From the NCBI RefSeq assembly GCF_003664995.1, contig NZ_JFHL01000009.1, positions 62,001-126,000 on the forward strand: a DNA stretch of 64,000 nucleotides. The letters run 5' to 3'. The DNA comes from Mesotoga sp. BH458_6_3_2_1 (GTDB lineage Bacteria > Thermotogota > Thermotogae > Petrotogales > Kosmotogaceae). The first letter of the stretch is position 1; every line of letters begins with the position of its first letter. Below the pieces are notes generated by a model, which searched no databases, had not been told where the DNA came from, and saw nothing but the letters and a program-made list of their open reading frames with translations. A program made the position numbers and the translations under genes. This document shows positions 6,908 through 16,347 of the stretch, piece by piece.

Positions 6908-9737
6908 GTATATATATGTTAAAGGTGCCAGAGTTCACAATCTCAAGAACGTAAGCGTAGCGATTCCGAAGAACTCATTGACAATCATAACGGGTCTTTC
7001 GGGCTCGGGAAAATCCTCCCTTGCTCTCGACACGATCTATGCTGAGGGCCAGAGGAGATACCTTGAATCGCTCTCCACTTATGCCAGACAGTTTCTGGGA
7101 GAGATGAAGAAGCCTGATGTAGAAAACATCGAGGGTCTTTCTCCGGCAATAGCCATAGAGCAGAAGACAGTGAGTCACAATCCGAGATCAACGGTGGGAA
7201 CGGTTACAGAGATTCACGACTACTTCAGAGTTCTTTTCGCAAGAGTGGGCGTCCCTCATTGTCCGACATGCGGTCGCGAGGTTCAGAAGCAGAGTCTGGA
7301 CGAGATCGTCGAAGGAGTTTTAAAGGAGCACGGTGAAGAGGAAAGAATAGCCATCTACGCACCAATTGCCAATGGAAAGAAGGGCGAATTCAAAAAGGAA
7401 CTCGAAGCGCTCAGAAAGAAGGGCTTTGTGAGAGTTGAAATCGATGGAGAGACATACGATCTCGAGGAGGAACTGAAACTTGACAAGAACAAGAGACATT
7501 CAATAAATCTCGTGGTAGATAGATTGAGAGCAGATTCAGACAACTCGTCGAGGCTTGCAGACAGTATAGAGATGGCCCTCCATGAAGGAGATGGTTTTGT
7601 AGAAGTCGGTCTAGTTGATTCTCAAGAGAGAAAGATCTACAGTGAGAACTTCGCCTGCCCTGACTGCGGAATTAGCCTTCCAGAAATATCTCCAAAGATC
7701 TTCTCCTTCAACAATCCCTTTGGCGCCTGTCCCAAGTGCCACGGATTAGGTTACACGATGGAGTTCTCAAAGGATCTCGTTGTCGATGAGAATCTCAGCG
7801 TCGTTAAGGGCGCTGTAAAGACAATGTCCAGCAATAGGGATAGCTTCAATCTAAAGATGATTTTTCGAGTGATCGAGTCTCTCGGGGAAGATCCGGCAAA
7901 GCCTTTCAAAGATCTTCGAGAAGATGTTAAGGATGCACTTCTCTTCGGCACTAATAGAGATATCTCGATGAAGTACCAATCTGACCGACTCACTTACGAA
8001 CTGAAACGTCCGTACGAAGGCATAATCAATAATCTCAACAGGAGATATCAGGAGACGCAGTCCGAAGACATGCGCTACTGGATGGAGAGCAACTTCATGG
8101 TTCAGCAAGGCTGCACGCAGTGCAATGGCCAGAGACTAAGACCTGAGGCTCTTGCAGTAACTCTTGGAGGACTGAACATAGCTCAGATATCTGAACTGAC
8201 GATTCAAGAGATTTACGACTTTATGAGAGAGATACGTTTTAGCGATTATCAGCGTGAGATTGTTGGAGAGCTTCTCAGTGAGATTGAAAAGCGGCTCAAG
8301 TTCTTGGTGGATGTAGGACTGGATTACATCACATTGTCCCGTTACGCGATGACGCTTTCAGGCGGGGAGTCACAAAGAATTAGGCTTGCAACGCAGATTG
8401 GTTCGGGCCTTACCGGAGTGACTTATGTCCTCGACGAGCCGACCATTGGATTGCATTCAAGAGACAATGACAGGCTTATAAAGACTCTAAAAAATCTCAG
8501 AGACCTTGGTAATACGGTTATCGTTGTAGAGCACGATGAAGAAGTAATAAGGAGCTCTGACTACATAGTAGATGTAGGCCCAGGTGCCGGTGTGCATGGA
8601 GGTGAGATAGTCTTCCAAGGGACAACACAGTCACTTCTAGACGCACCGCCGGAACGATCGCTGACTGGAAAGTATCTCAACGGAGAAATGTCGGTTCCGA
8701 GATTCGAAGTGACAAACAACTCCAACGGAAAGTCGTTGATCGTAAAGGGCGCGAGAAAGAACAACCTGAAGAATATTGATGTTTCATTTCCTCTCGGCAA
8801 ATTCATTACCGTTACAGGCGTCTCTGGAAGCGGAAAGAGTTCTCTAGTAATGGACACGGTATATCCGGCATTAAAGACAATGCTTGGCGGTCAGAATTCA
8901 GCTCCAGAAAAGTTGCCCGAGCTTATGGGTTGGGAGGAGATAGACAACGTAATCGTGATCGATCAGAATCCGATTGGTCGAACCCCAAGATCGAACCCCG
9001 CCACTTATACGGGACTGTTTAATCACGTGCGTGACCTCTTTGCGAAGACACAGGAGGCAAGAGCGCGGGGCTACAACAAGGGGCGTTTCTCCTTCAACGT
9101 GAAGGGTGGCAGATGCGAGGCCTGCCAGGGCCACGGTCTCATAAAGATCGAGATGCAGTTTCTCCCAGACGTTTACGTAGAGTGTGATGTCTGCAAAGGC
9201 AAACGCTACAACAAAGAGACACTGGAGATACGATACCGGGGCAAAACCATCTCCGATGTTCTAAACATGACGGTCGAGGAGGCTTCAGACTTCTTTGAAC
9301 GCATTCCAATGCTGAACAGAATACTTGTCCTCCTCAACGATGTAGGTCTCGGTTATATCCGCCTCGGTCAGCCGGCTACGACTCTTTCAGGAGGAGAGGC
9401 CCAAAGAATTAAGCTCGCCTCCGAGTTGAAGAAGACATCCACAGGAAGAACCTTCTACATCCTCGATGAACCAACCACAGGATTGCATTTCGACGACGTT
9501 GCAAAACTCGTGCGTGTCTTGAAACGCCTGGTCGAAATGGGCAACACTGTCGTTGTTGTCGAGCATAATATGGACGTCGTGAAGAACGCCGACCATATAA
9601 TCGATCTCGGACCCGAAGGCGGAGCAAACGGCGGCGAGATAGTTATTTCCGGAACGCCTGAGGAAGTGGCCGAATACCGCCACAGTCATACGGGATACTA
9701 TCTGAAGAAGCAGCTTTCACAGCTTGGAGCGTTTTGA
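6900..9737 (+). CDS. uvrA: Excinuclease ABC subunit A (UvrA)
   Basis: UvrA is the DNA damage-recognition ATPase of nucleotide excision repair. The 945-residue protein has the standard layout: a first P-loop [14 protein letters not shown] near 34, a CPTC zinc-binding pair near 121 with partner cysteines near 255-280, a first ABC signature [12 protein letters not shown] near 486, a second P-loop [10 protein letters not shown] near 643, the C-terminal zinc module CEACQGHG...CDVCKGKRY (about 739-766) and a second signature [12 protein letters not shown] near 831. All elements are intact. The ATG overlaps the end of glmM. Repeat island II follows its stop with no evident terminator. Confidence 0.97.
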   Translation: MDRYIYVKGARVHNLKNVSVAIPKNSLTIITGLSGSGKSSLALDTIYAEGQRRYLESLSTYARQFLGEMKKPDVENIEGLSPAIAIEQKTVSHNPRSTVGTVTEIHDYFRVLFARVGVPHCPTCGREVQKQSLDEIVEGVLKEHGEEERIAIYAPIANGKKGEFKKELEALRKKGFVRVEIDGETYDLEEELKLDKNKRHSINLVVDRLRADSDNSSRLADSIEMALHEGDGFVEVGLVDSQERKIYSENFACPDCGISLPEISPKIFSFNNPFGACPKCHGLGYTMEFSKDLVVDENLSVVKGAVKTMSSNRDSFNLKMIFRVIESLGEDPAKPFKDLREDVKDALLFGTNRDISMKYQSDRLTYELKRPYEGIINNLNRRYQETQSEDMRYWMESNFMVQQGCTQCNGQRLRPEALAVTLGGLNIAQISELTIQEIYDFMREIRFSDYQREIVGELLSEIEKRLKFLVDVGLDYITLSRYAMTLSGGESQRIRLATQIGSGLTGVTYVLDEPTIGLHSRDNDRLIKTLKNLRDLGNTVIVVEHDEEVIRSSDYIVDVGPGAGVHGGEIVFQGTTQSLLDAPPERSLTGKYLNGEMSVPRFEVTNNSNGKSLIVKGARKNNLKNIDVSFPLGKFITVTGVSGSGKSSLVMDTVYPALKTMLGGQNSAPEKLPELMGWEEIDNVIVIDQNPIGRTPRSNPATYTGLFNHVRDLFAKTQEARARGYNKGRFSFNVKGGRCEACQGHGLIKIEMQFLPDVYVECDVCKGKRYNKETLEIRYRGKTISDVLNMTVEEASDFFERIPMLNRILVLLNDVGLGYIRLGQPATTLSGGEAQRIKLASELKKTSTGRTFYILDEPTTGLHFDDVAKLVRVLKRLVEMGNTVVVVEHNMDVVKNADHIIDLGPEGGANGGEIVISGTPEEVAEYRHSHTGYYLKKQLSQLGAF

Positions 9738-10480
9738 TCCTGAATTCGGCAGCAGGAGATTAGAAAGCAAGTCTGCTTACGCAGGCCAGTCACCTTCGGT
9801 GGCCAGTCTCGCCTACGACGAGGCCAGTTCCGACTCCGTCGGGCAAACAAAGACCATTAAGAAAAAGCGTAGTGGAGAGGTTCGCTGCGCTCACGAGAGA
9901 AGAGAGAAGAAACCAGTAAGATTGGCGGTGAAACTTACGCCGGTACATGCATTTTTGATCTCTGCTTGACTAACGAAGAACAGATCCTTCCTCTGCTCTG
10001 GAACAAAGAGCAATGTTTTTTCTCTTTGACGGGTGCTCCCTTCTTAGAAAACGGGGGGCCTTTGATGGACAACCTTGTCTTCGCAGCGATCAGCGGGTCT
10101 TCGTTTTTAAGCGTAGAGCGGTTTCTAAGTGCGAGATCCCGTGCAGGTACATCACGGGATGACAAAGTGAGTGGATTCCAGGGGAGGCACTACGGGATGA
10201 CCCTGAATAGGAGCCCCAAACAGAAGCCCTGAACAGGAGCACATCAGGGCAGGCTTTACGTGATGATAGAGTGAGTGGATTGAAGGGCAGTCCCTGCGGA
10301 ATAACAAAGTTAGTCACTTGAGAAAGTCGCTTTGTGATAGAGATATAGGTTCTTTCGGAAAGGCTTCACCGGGATACGTCTTCATCAGCACTGAGAATGG
10401 TTAATGGGTCAATCGCTCTTCTTCGCAACACCCGAGGCCTTTTGCTCGATACTCCTTTTCCTCAGAATTCAGTTTGAGGC
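9738..10480. repeat. Repeat island II (non-coding)
   Basis: More than 700 bases without a convincing gene. It opens with the GCCAGT hairpin array (9773-9843), then has segments shared with island III. GCGATCAGCGGGTCTTCG near 10086 recurs as GCGACCAGCGGGTCCTCG near 19993 and again, diverged, near 20285. The hairpin CCCGTGCAGGTACATCACGGG near 10138-10158 resembles one near 2072 in inverted orientation. CCTGAACAGGAG...TCAGGGCAGG near 10229 recurs near 19763 and 20060. The modules occur in similar order in islands II and III. Short open frames here cross the hairpins and look spurious. Confidence 0.65.
9773..9843 (+). repeat. GCCAGT-spaced hairpin array, copy 1 (four hairpins)
   Basis: Four short hairpins separated by the constant spacer GCCAGT: CTGC-TTAC-GCAG (9773-9784), CACC-TTC-GGTG (9791-9801), CTCGCC-TAC-GACGAG (9808-9822, one mismatch) and TCCGAC-TCC-GTCGGG (9829-9843). 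Loops are three or four bases. Homologous arrays lie at 20328-20374 (minus) and 52002-52071 (plus), with different but still paired stems. Confidence 0.75.
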
Positions 10481-10574
10481 ATAATAGTGTAAGGAAGTTC
10501 TCTTAGCCGCTCATCGATGCTAAATAATGACTGTCAAGAGAACGGATTTGCTAAGGGTTTTTGGAGGGTCTTTT

Positions 10575-11606
10575 GTGAATATATCAATTGTGAAGGAAAG
10601 TGGAATCGAGCTGCTCGTGTCTTTGTTCAGGCTCAATAACCACGAAAGAATGATTCATAACGACCGCAAATCTTCTGATTTTCTATCGGACTGGGTCTCG
10701 AAGTCTCGCTTGTCTATGCCGGCAGTTTGCCGTGAATGGCTGGAAAGGTTTTTCAGCTGGGAAGCCTTCTTTGGTCTTAAAGTCGTTCCCTTTCTTTTTC
10801 TTGAGGACTCCCCTTCTTCTTCAGATCTGCTTGGCTTGATCAAGAGGACTTCGCCGGAGAGATTGCTTCACATGTTCTTGAGCAGCGATTTCAAAGAGCC
10901 GGATGAATTAGGCGACAAGATTATCGAGTCTTTCGAACGCGACGAAAAGGCCGCTCTGGAATTTGCCTTCTCAAACCCTACTCTCACCAATATGGGCAAA
11001 TGCGAAGCTATCGAGATGCTTAAGAATCAGTCAACAACGCGGGACTCTTTTGTGAAGCTCCTTGAATTCGGAAGTGAAAATTTGCTGCCATCACCGGATT
11101 TCACCCTTTCCATTCCCCACTCATCAAAGCTTTTCGAAGATAACTTCAACCATTTCGGAAGAGGTTTCTTGCGCTTTCTCCTTGATCTTGATGCTCCTGA
11201 CACATCGGTCAAAGAGATGAGGTTACTGTTTTCATTGTTTCTTGGTGGTTCCTCTATAACAATCGAGGTACCCGAAAAGGATTCGATTATCTCTGTTGTC
11301 GGCACCGACAGGATAAGCGATCGGAGTCTCATGATCGAAAAGCATGATGCTGCCGGCATAATGAGTACGATGGCTAAGAGAGAATCTATTGAGATCCTTC
11401 GCAAGGTTCTACACTCAGGTCAAACTCTCTCGAGTATCGTAGATTTGTCGTGTCTACATCGCCACAAAGCAGTTGAAATTCTCGCAGGATTGTCCAGAGA
11501 AGGATTGGTAATTCCTGAGACTCACGGTGGAGAATTGACTTTCCGATCTGAGATGAAGCTGCTTGACGAAGCTCTTGAAGAAATAAGGAAGCAAATATTA
11601 GGATAG
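10575..11606 (+). CDS. Protein with C-terminal ArsR-like winged helix; unknown N-terminal domain
   Basis: A protein of about 343 residues. The C-terminal 80 residues look like a winged helix-turn-helix of ArsR type (SIEILRKVLHSGQTLSSIVD, then HKAVEILAGLSREGLVIPE). The first 260 residues are mostly helical and resemble the effector part seen in some ArsR-like proteins, but I cannot name the family. The longest frame begins at ATG 10527 with no ribosome binding site; GTG 10575 lies six bases after GGAGGG and is preferred. The ligand and targets are unknown. It is convergent with the hydrolase gene downstream, and a hairpin spans both stops. It may be a DNA-binding regulator, judged from the HTH alone. 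Confidence 0.7.
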   Translation: MNISIVKESGIELLVSLFRLNNHERMIHNDRKSSDFLSDWVSKSRLSMPAVCREWLERFFSWEAFFGLKVVPFLFLEDSPSSSDLLGLIKRTSPERLLHMFLSSDFKEPDELGDKIIESFERDEKAALEFAFSNPTLTNMGKCEAIEMLKNQSTTRDSFVKLLEFGSENLLPSPDFTLSIPHSSKLFEDNFNHFGRGFLRFLLDLDAPDTSVKEMRLLFSLFLGGSSITIEVPEKDSIISVVGTDRISDRSLMIEKHDAAGIMSTMAKRESIEILRKVLHSGQTLSSIVDLSCLHRHKAVEILAGLSREGLVIPETHGGELTFRSEMKLLDEALEEIRKQILG

Positions 11607-11626
11607 CGGGCGCCTTGACGCCCGCT
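11605..11626. terminator. Hairpin between convergent genes
   Basis: AGCGGGCG-CCTTGA-CGCCCGCT forms a perfect 8-bp stem overlapping the stop codons of the wHTH gene (plus) and the hydrolase gene (minus). It lacks a T-tract on either strand, so it may act as a weak terminator or 3' stabiliser. Confidence 0.4.
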
Positions 11627-12374
11627 ACAAAAGGGTCTTACATAGAAAATCAGAGGAAACAGAAAATAGTTCTTCGATCCAGTCGATCCTCTGGTATTTA
11701 TGGTTCGCTTCTTCCACCGTATGTATATTGAGTCCCCTATGGTCGGCATATTCCTTAACGGGAAGATATGGAACGGATTCGTCTTCGGATCCGTGTATTA
11801 TTAGGAGATCACCAAGATAGTTCTTCAACTCCTCAGAAGCGTCTACTCTACAACCGTCTTCAAAGAAAATCGAACCCAGCTTCAAACCGAGAACATCCTT
11901 GTACTGCTCACCGCAATCGAAAGTATAATCCTCCCTATGGAAAAACTCTTGGTTCATGATAACGGGCGACCAGAGGAGTAGTGTACTAATCTCCGTATGT
12001 CTGCCCGCAAAGAGCGATGCTATCATTCCTCCGAGGCTGTACCCGATAACGCCAAATTTCCCAGAGCACCATTTCTGCTTCTGAACAAAGGAGAAGACAT
12101 CTTCAGCGTCTTGGAGCTCAGTAAGAGGCGACATTTCATTGAACTCACCTTCGCTGTCTCCCGATCCCCTGAAATCAAATCTCACTGTTGCTATTCCCCT
12201 TTCAACAAGCCTTCGTGATAGCCGCGGGAATTTGAACGTGGATACTATATGCTCACCCGTAAAGCCATGAAACATCAAGACGGTGGGAAAGCTTTTCCCT
12301 GAGGAAGGATACTCACATATTCCGAATATTCTTTTTCCTTCTTCACCAAGTGTGAAACTCTCTAATCTAGACAA
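11625..12374 (-). CDS. Alpha/beta hydrolase (esterase-like)
   Basis: A 249-residue cytoplasmic alpha/beta hydrolase. It shows the oxyanion-hole segment FHGFTGEH, the RFDFRGSGDSEGEF turn typical of the BAAT/cinnamoyl-esterase-like branch, the nucleophile elbow GYSLGG, an acid residue in HGSEDESVP and a histidine in EANHKY near the C-terminus. A carboxylesterase activity is likely; the substrate cannot be told. It follows the secreted PHP phosphoesterase gene by 15 bases on the same strand, so it is probably the last gene of the UgpABE-like transporter operon and may process imported material. Confidence 0.8.
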   Translation of the reverse strand: MSRLESFTLGEEGKRIFGICEYPSSGKSFPTVLMFHGFTGEHIVSTFKFPRLSRRLVERGIATVRFDFRGSGDSEGEFNEMSPLTELQDAEDVFSFVQKQKWCSGKFGVIGYSLGGMIASLFAGRHTEISTLLLWSPVIMNQEFFHREDYTFDCGEQYKDVLGLKLGSIFFEDGCRVDASEELKNYLGDLLIIHGSEDESVPYLPVKEYADHRGLNIHTVEEANHKYQRIDWIEELFSVSSDFLCKTLL

Positions 12375-12388
12375 ATAAATCCCTCACT

Positions 12389-14179
12389 TCATCTCAAACC
12401 TAGCTTCATTTCTATATAGCCCATTGTTCCTTCAGATATCAGCTCACTTCCCGTTGCTTCCTCCCAGGTAAGAATCACCACTCCGCCCCCATCTTCTATT
12501 TCAAGATTTCTGGTAATGCTCCCTGATACAGATCTTCCACCTTCTTCAATTCCAACCATCCAGGGGAGCTTCTCAAAGAGAAGCTTGTAACTCTCGATCG
12601 AAGGGTGAGTGATCTCCTTCTTTGCAAGCACAATAACCAGGAGCCCGCCGTTCTTAACATAATCAACGATGAAGTCAACCTGTTCTTCAGGAATTTCCAT
12701 GAAGTCCTTCATAAAAGTGTCGGCATCCGGTAAGGGAAGTATTAGGACTTGACCGCTGAAAGTCGTCTTCTCCGTCAGTTCTCCAATTACGGGCTTCACC
12801 TCACCACCAAGATCCACAAAAAGCTGAGTCAACGGCCTCAACTCTGCCAGAAAGTAGTTTTCATGAGAAGTGTCAAGATTGGCAGTGAAGCTAACGAAAT
12901 CTACGTTAACACTAAATGCCAGTTCATGATCTACAAAGAAGTCAAGAGAGTCTTCTTCAGTCTCAAAGGTCTCGACGATCTCCAGACAGGTCATAGATGT
13001 CATCTCATATTGCTTAGAAAATACGACAGTCTTTCCGCTCTTCACTTCAACTGAAATCATTTGATCTTCTCTCAGAGAGTTTATCAGGTCGAAACCGACA
13101 TCAAATGGGAGTCCCTTAACCGGTCTCGGATCGATCGTTCTTCCATTGAGAAGGTATTTGTTCGTACTGCTCTGAAACCAGATTGGAGAAGAGACCAGCT
13201 CATTTCCATCTATCTGATCGATCTTGACGAAGTACCAGTTATATGAAAGAGGATTTTCGACATCTATCTCGACCTCCCACACATCACCGGAGACATCCAG
13301 TTCGATTACTCCGTTGTTACTGTAGATCGCAGCTCTCCGAACTCGCTCACCGGGGTCGCTGTACTCAACTTTCAGAGTAGCCCTGGGAACGTCATACAGG
13401 GTATCGCCCATCTTTGCACCCTCAGTTGAGAATCCCATGAAAGCGTTACGGTCTTCAGTGGCGTATATATTCCTTGTCTTGAGAGCTTCATACACTTTCT
13501 CAGTTGTCAACTCATCAATAACGAAGGCCGTTCTCGCATCATTTACTGTCGCCCAGTTTTTCTGATGATTGTCTTGATTTGCGGATGCTCCTACATGCCA
13601 GCCGCGACTGAGAGCTCGCTGATACCTCTCGAAATACTCTTCCTTTATCACATTATTCGAATTCGATCCGGCACCATTTCCTACTTCAATTGTGTTTATA
13701 TAAAGATCAACTTCGGGAAAGTATTCAAAATCGAAGAAATCACCGTACTTCCTTCCAGGGTGGCAGAACTGAGCCGTTGCCTGTCTTTCCACAATCCACT
13801 TGTATATGTCGTAGAGATCCGTTGTGCTTCTATCAATCCATTCCGAAGTGTCGTATATCGTTATGTGTCCCCGACTGGTCAGCGTCCACTCGAAGCCAGA
13901 AATTGCTATGAATTCGCCCTCAACAGTGAATCGCTCGGCCATCTCGATTATTCTGTCAAGTTTCCATGAGCCGTCTGGAAGCGGATAGTTCAAATCGTGA
14001 TCATGATCGGTTATTGCCTGTATGTCAACGACACCTGAATTTCTCGCGTGCTCGAAGGCCTCCTCCGGGGTGCCAAGTCCGTCTGAATAAGAAGTATGGG
14101 CGTGAATGTTTCCAAAGAAAACCTGACCGAAAGAGAGAGATGAAGCAACTAATAGAACCACTATCAGAAATCTTTTCAT
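12389..14179 (-). CDS. Secreted PHP-domain phosphoesterase
   Basis: The product begins MKRFLIVVLLVASSLSFGQV, a clean signal peptide, and carries a PHP metallo-phosphoesterase domain in the first 250 residues: NIHAHTSYSDGLGTPEEA (metal-binding HxH and the downstream Asp), AITDHDHD, and a later QDNHQKNW. The remaining 340 residues are beta-rich, ending in a Rossmann-like segment, function unknown. The longest frame starts at 14209, but ATG 14179 follows GAGGTGATTTC and begins the signal peptide, so it is chosen (596 residues). Position directly behind a UgpB-like binding protein suggests it releases a substrate from phosphoesters outside the membrane for import. A terminator separates it from that gene. 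Confidence 0.85.
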   Translation of the reverse strand: MKRFLIVVLLVASSLSFGQVFFGNIHAHTSYSDGLGTPEEAFEHARNSGVVDIQAITDHDHDLNYPLPDGSWKLDRIIEMAERFTVEGEFIAISGFEWTLTSRGHITIYDTSEWIDRSTTDLYDIYKWIVERQATAQFCHPGRKYGDFFDFEYFPEVDLYINTIEVGNGAGSNSNNVIKEEYFERYQRALSRGWHVGASANQDNHQKNWATVNDARTAFVIDELTTEKVYEALKTRNIYATEDRNAFMGFSTEGAKMGDTLYDVPRATLKVEYSDPGERVRRAAIYSNNGVIELDVSGDVWEVEIDVENPLSYNWYFVKIDQIDGNELVSSPIWFQSSTNKYLLNGRTIDPRPVKGLPFDVGFDLINSLREDQMISVEVKSGKTVVFSKQYEMTSMTCLEIVETFETEEDSLDFFVDHELAFSVNVDFVSFTANLDTSHENYFLAELRPLTQLFVDLGGEVKPVIGELTEKTTFSGQVLILPLPDADTFMKDFMEIPEEQVDFIVDYVKNGGLLVIVLAKKEITHPSIESYKLLFEKLPWMVGIEEGGRSVSGSITRNLEIEDGGGVVILTWEEATGSELISEGTMGYIEMKLGLR

Positions 14180-14191
14180 GAAATCACCTCT

Positions 14192-14220
14192 AAAAAAGGG
14201 GGCAGCCAACGACTGCCCCC
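14192..14220 (-). terminator. Terminator between the solute-binding protein and PHP phosphoesterase genes
   Basis: On the minus strand GGGGGCAG-TCGTTGG-CTGCCCCC is followed by TTTTTT. It lies within the 58-base gap, so the two downstream enzyme genes are reached only by readthrough or from a promoter hidden in this gap. Confidence 0.85.
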
Positions 14221-14237
14221 ATATGTCTTTCTATCGA

Positions 14238-15488
14238 TCAAAAGTAGTAATCATCGAGAACGTACTGTGCTTCCTCATGCAGATTCTTCAGAATTGCATC
14301 AACGTCTTTTGTCGGGTTAGACATTGCATCTTCCCAGGCAGAAGTGATCATTGCATGGACTTCTGGATATGGTCCGTACCATGGTCTCCTCACAGCGCTG
14401 TCTTTCAGCTGCTGATAAGTGAGAGCGTATCTTGGGTCGTCTGTCATGATCTTCTGAATCTCTTGAGATTCGAAGGCAGAGATTCTACTTGTCATGTAAC
14501 CAGTTGCAAGTGACCATCTCTTCGTGTTCTCAGTAGAAGTCAGGAATTTCAAGAATTCCCATGCTGCTTCCTTCTCTGCTTGTGGTCTCGCAGAGAACAT
14601 GAAGACATTGGCTCCACCGATCGGAACGACTTCCTTAACCTGACCGGGCATAGTGGTTGCGCCAAGATCGTACTTCGCGTTCTGCTTCAAATAACCAATA
14701 CTCCCTGTAGAGCGGACAACCATTGCAATTCTTCCGGAGAGATCGAGTTCGTTTCCACCACTGACTCCGAATATGAAGATTCCTTCTCTAACACCCTTCT
14801 GGAAGAAATTCCATGCAGCCACTGTCTCAGGCGAGTAAATCAACATCTCTTCGCCGTCTTCCGAAATTATCTGCCCACCGAACTGCCAGATGTAGGCTTC
14901 GAGAAGCCAGTCATCGATACCGAATCTGTAACCGAAAATGTCTTCGCCTAACGTCTTGATTTGCTTTGCAGCGGCATAGACTTCGGTCCACGTCTTTGGA
15001 GGATTGTCGGGGTCAAGTCCGGCCTGTTTGAAGAGGTCCCTGTTGATGTACATCAAAGGGGTGCTGCAGTTAAGAGGGAATCCAAGCAGACCCTGCTCGT
15101 AGGTATTGGCCTGAATGAATCTGGGCCAGAAGTCGTCGAGTGTCGCCTTGAACTCGGGATCCTTGTCGATGAAGTAGTTCAGATCCTGGAACGCACCGCC
15201 GTCGACAAACTGACCTATCCTCGACTGCTCTATTTGGGCCAGCGTTGGAACGTCTCCGGCAACAAGAGCTGCAAGAAGCTTCTGCATCGTGTCTTGGTAG
15301 TTTCCGGTGTAGACGGCTTCCACTTCGATTTCTCCCTCATGCAGCTTGTTGAACTCCGCCGCAATGTCGAGAAGTGTCTGGGAGTATATGCCCGTCTGGG
15401 CATACCACATTGTTACCTTCACCGGCGCCGCGAATCCTATCGCCGCAACGGCTACTACTAGAAGTGTGATTAGAAATGTTCTTTTCAC
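14238..15488 (-). CDS. ABC transporter solute-binding protein, UgpB/sugar family
   Basis: A 416-residue extracytoplasmic binding protein with signal peptide MKRTFLITLLVVAVAAIGFA. The mature start KVTMWYAQTGIYSQTLLDIA and internal DPDNPPKTWTE are typical of family 1 binding proteins, and the overall pattern is close to UgpB (glycerol-3-phosphate and its diesters). Start GTG 15488 follows GGGGAGG. It is the third gene after two permeases with a 28-base gap, and a strong terminator follows it, as expected for the highly expressed member of such an operon. Substrate assignment to a phosphodiester or polyol phosphate is inference from UgpB likeness and the adjacent phosphoesterase. Confidence 0.88.
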   Translation of the reverse strand: MKRTFLITLLVVAVAAIGFAAPVKVTMWYAQTGIYSQTLLDIAAEFNKLHEGEIEVEAVYTGNYQDTMQKLLAALVAGDVPTLAQIEQSRIGQFVDGGAFQDLNYFIDKDPEFKATLDDFWPRFIQANTYEQGLLGFPLNCSTPLMYINRDLFKQAGLDPDNPPKTWTEVYAAAKQIKTLGEDIFGYRFGIDDWLLEAYIWQFGGQIISEDGEEMLIYSPETVAAWNFFQKGVREGIFIFGVSGGNELDLSGRIAMVVRSTGSIGYLKQNAKYDLGATTMPGQVKEVVPIGGANVFMFSARPQAEKEAAWEFLKFLTSTENTKRWSLATGYMTSRISAFESQEIQKIMTDDPRYALTYQQLKDSAVRRPWYGPYPEVHAMITSAWEDAMSNPTKDVDAILKNLHEEAQYVLDDYYF

Positions 15489-15516
15489 AAAAAAACCTCC
15501 CCTTTCAAAATTTGGG

Positions 15517-16347
15517 TCACTCTTTCAACCCTGAAATACTGATGCCTTCCACAAATTGTTTCTGAACAAAGAAGAAGAAGATTATTATTGGAATTACAGC
15601 CGTGGTTGAAGCGGCCATCCTAAGAGTCCATTGTGTCTCCCAGCCGCTAACGAACTGGGAGATACCAACTTGAATCATCTGCTTCTTTGCATCATTGATT
15701 ACAATCAACGGCCACATATACTCATTCCAGTGTGCGAGGAAAGTGTACAGGGCCATTGTGTATAATGCAGGTTTTGATAAAGGAAGAATTATTCTGAAGA
15801 AGATCTTCATTCTACTCGCACCATCTATTATTGCAGCTTCTTCAAGTTCTCTCGGAATCCCCATAAAGAACTGGCGGAGCAGGAAAATCCCGAAGGCGGA
15901 ACTCATGAATGGCACAATTAAAGCCCTATATTTATCTATAAACCCGAATTGTTTAACGATTACATAAAGCGGAACCATCGTCACTTCAGGTGGCACCATG
16001 AGTGTTCCAATAAGAATCAGAAAGACTACGTTAGCGCCCCTGAATCTGATCCTGGCCAGCCCGTAAGCGGCCAGCGAGTTGAAGATCAGTTGGAGCAGAG
16101 TCACCGTTAGCGCTACGAAGAGCGTGTTCCCAATGTATCTCGCAAGAGGAATTAGCTCAAAGGCCTTCACGAAATTCCTTAAGTCGAAAATCGTAGGAAG
16201 GAAGCTCGGGGGAATTGTGAAAGCAGCATCTTCCGTCTTGAAAGAGGTGACAAGCATCCAGAAAAATGGAAGATTGATAATTACTGCTACGAAAAGAATT
16301 GCCAGATAGACAAGTAGTCTAATAGGGAGGGCCGGTTTTCTTCTCAT
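15517..16347 (-). CDS. ABC transporter permease, UgpE/MalG family
   Basis: A 276-residue inner-membrane permease with six predicted membrane segments, the first LLVYLAILFVAVIINLPFFW. The EAA loop is EEAAIIDGASRMKIFFRIIL (about 190-210), where the ATPase docks. It starts with MLVTSFK-type periplasmic sequence typical of MalG/UgpE proteins. ATG 16347 follows GGAGGGTG and overlaps the stop of the upstream permease by four bases (ATGA). No ATPase gene is present in the operon, so a shared MsmK/UgpC-type ATPase from elsewhere must energise it. Confidence 0.9.
   Translation of the reverse strand: MRRKPALPIRLLVYLAILFVAVIINLPFFWMLVTSFKTEDAAFTIPPSFLPTIFDLRNFVKAFELIPLARYIGNTLFVALTVTLLQLIFNSLAAYGLARIRFRGANVVFLILIGTLMVPPEVTMVPLYVIVKQFGFIDKYRALIVPFMSSAFGIFLLRQFFMGIPRELEEAAIIDGASRMKIFFRIILPLSKPALYTMALYTFLAHWNEYMWPLIVINDAKKQMIQVGISQFVSGWETQWTLRMAASTTAVIPIIIFFFFVQKQFVEGISISGLKE

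Noticed and set aside
9966-10232. An 88-codon open frame in repeat island II
   Set aside because: No ribosome binding site, made of repeat modules, and no recognisable domain.
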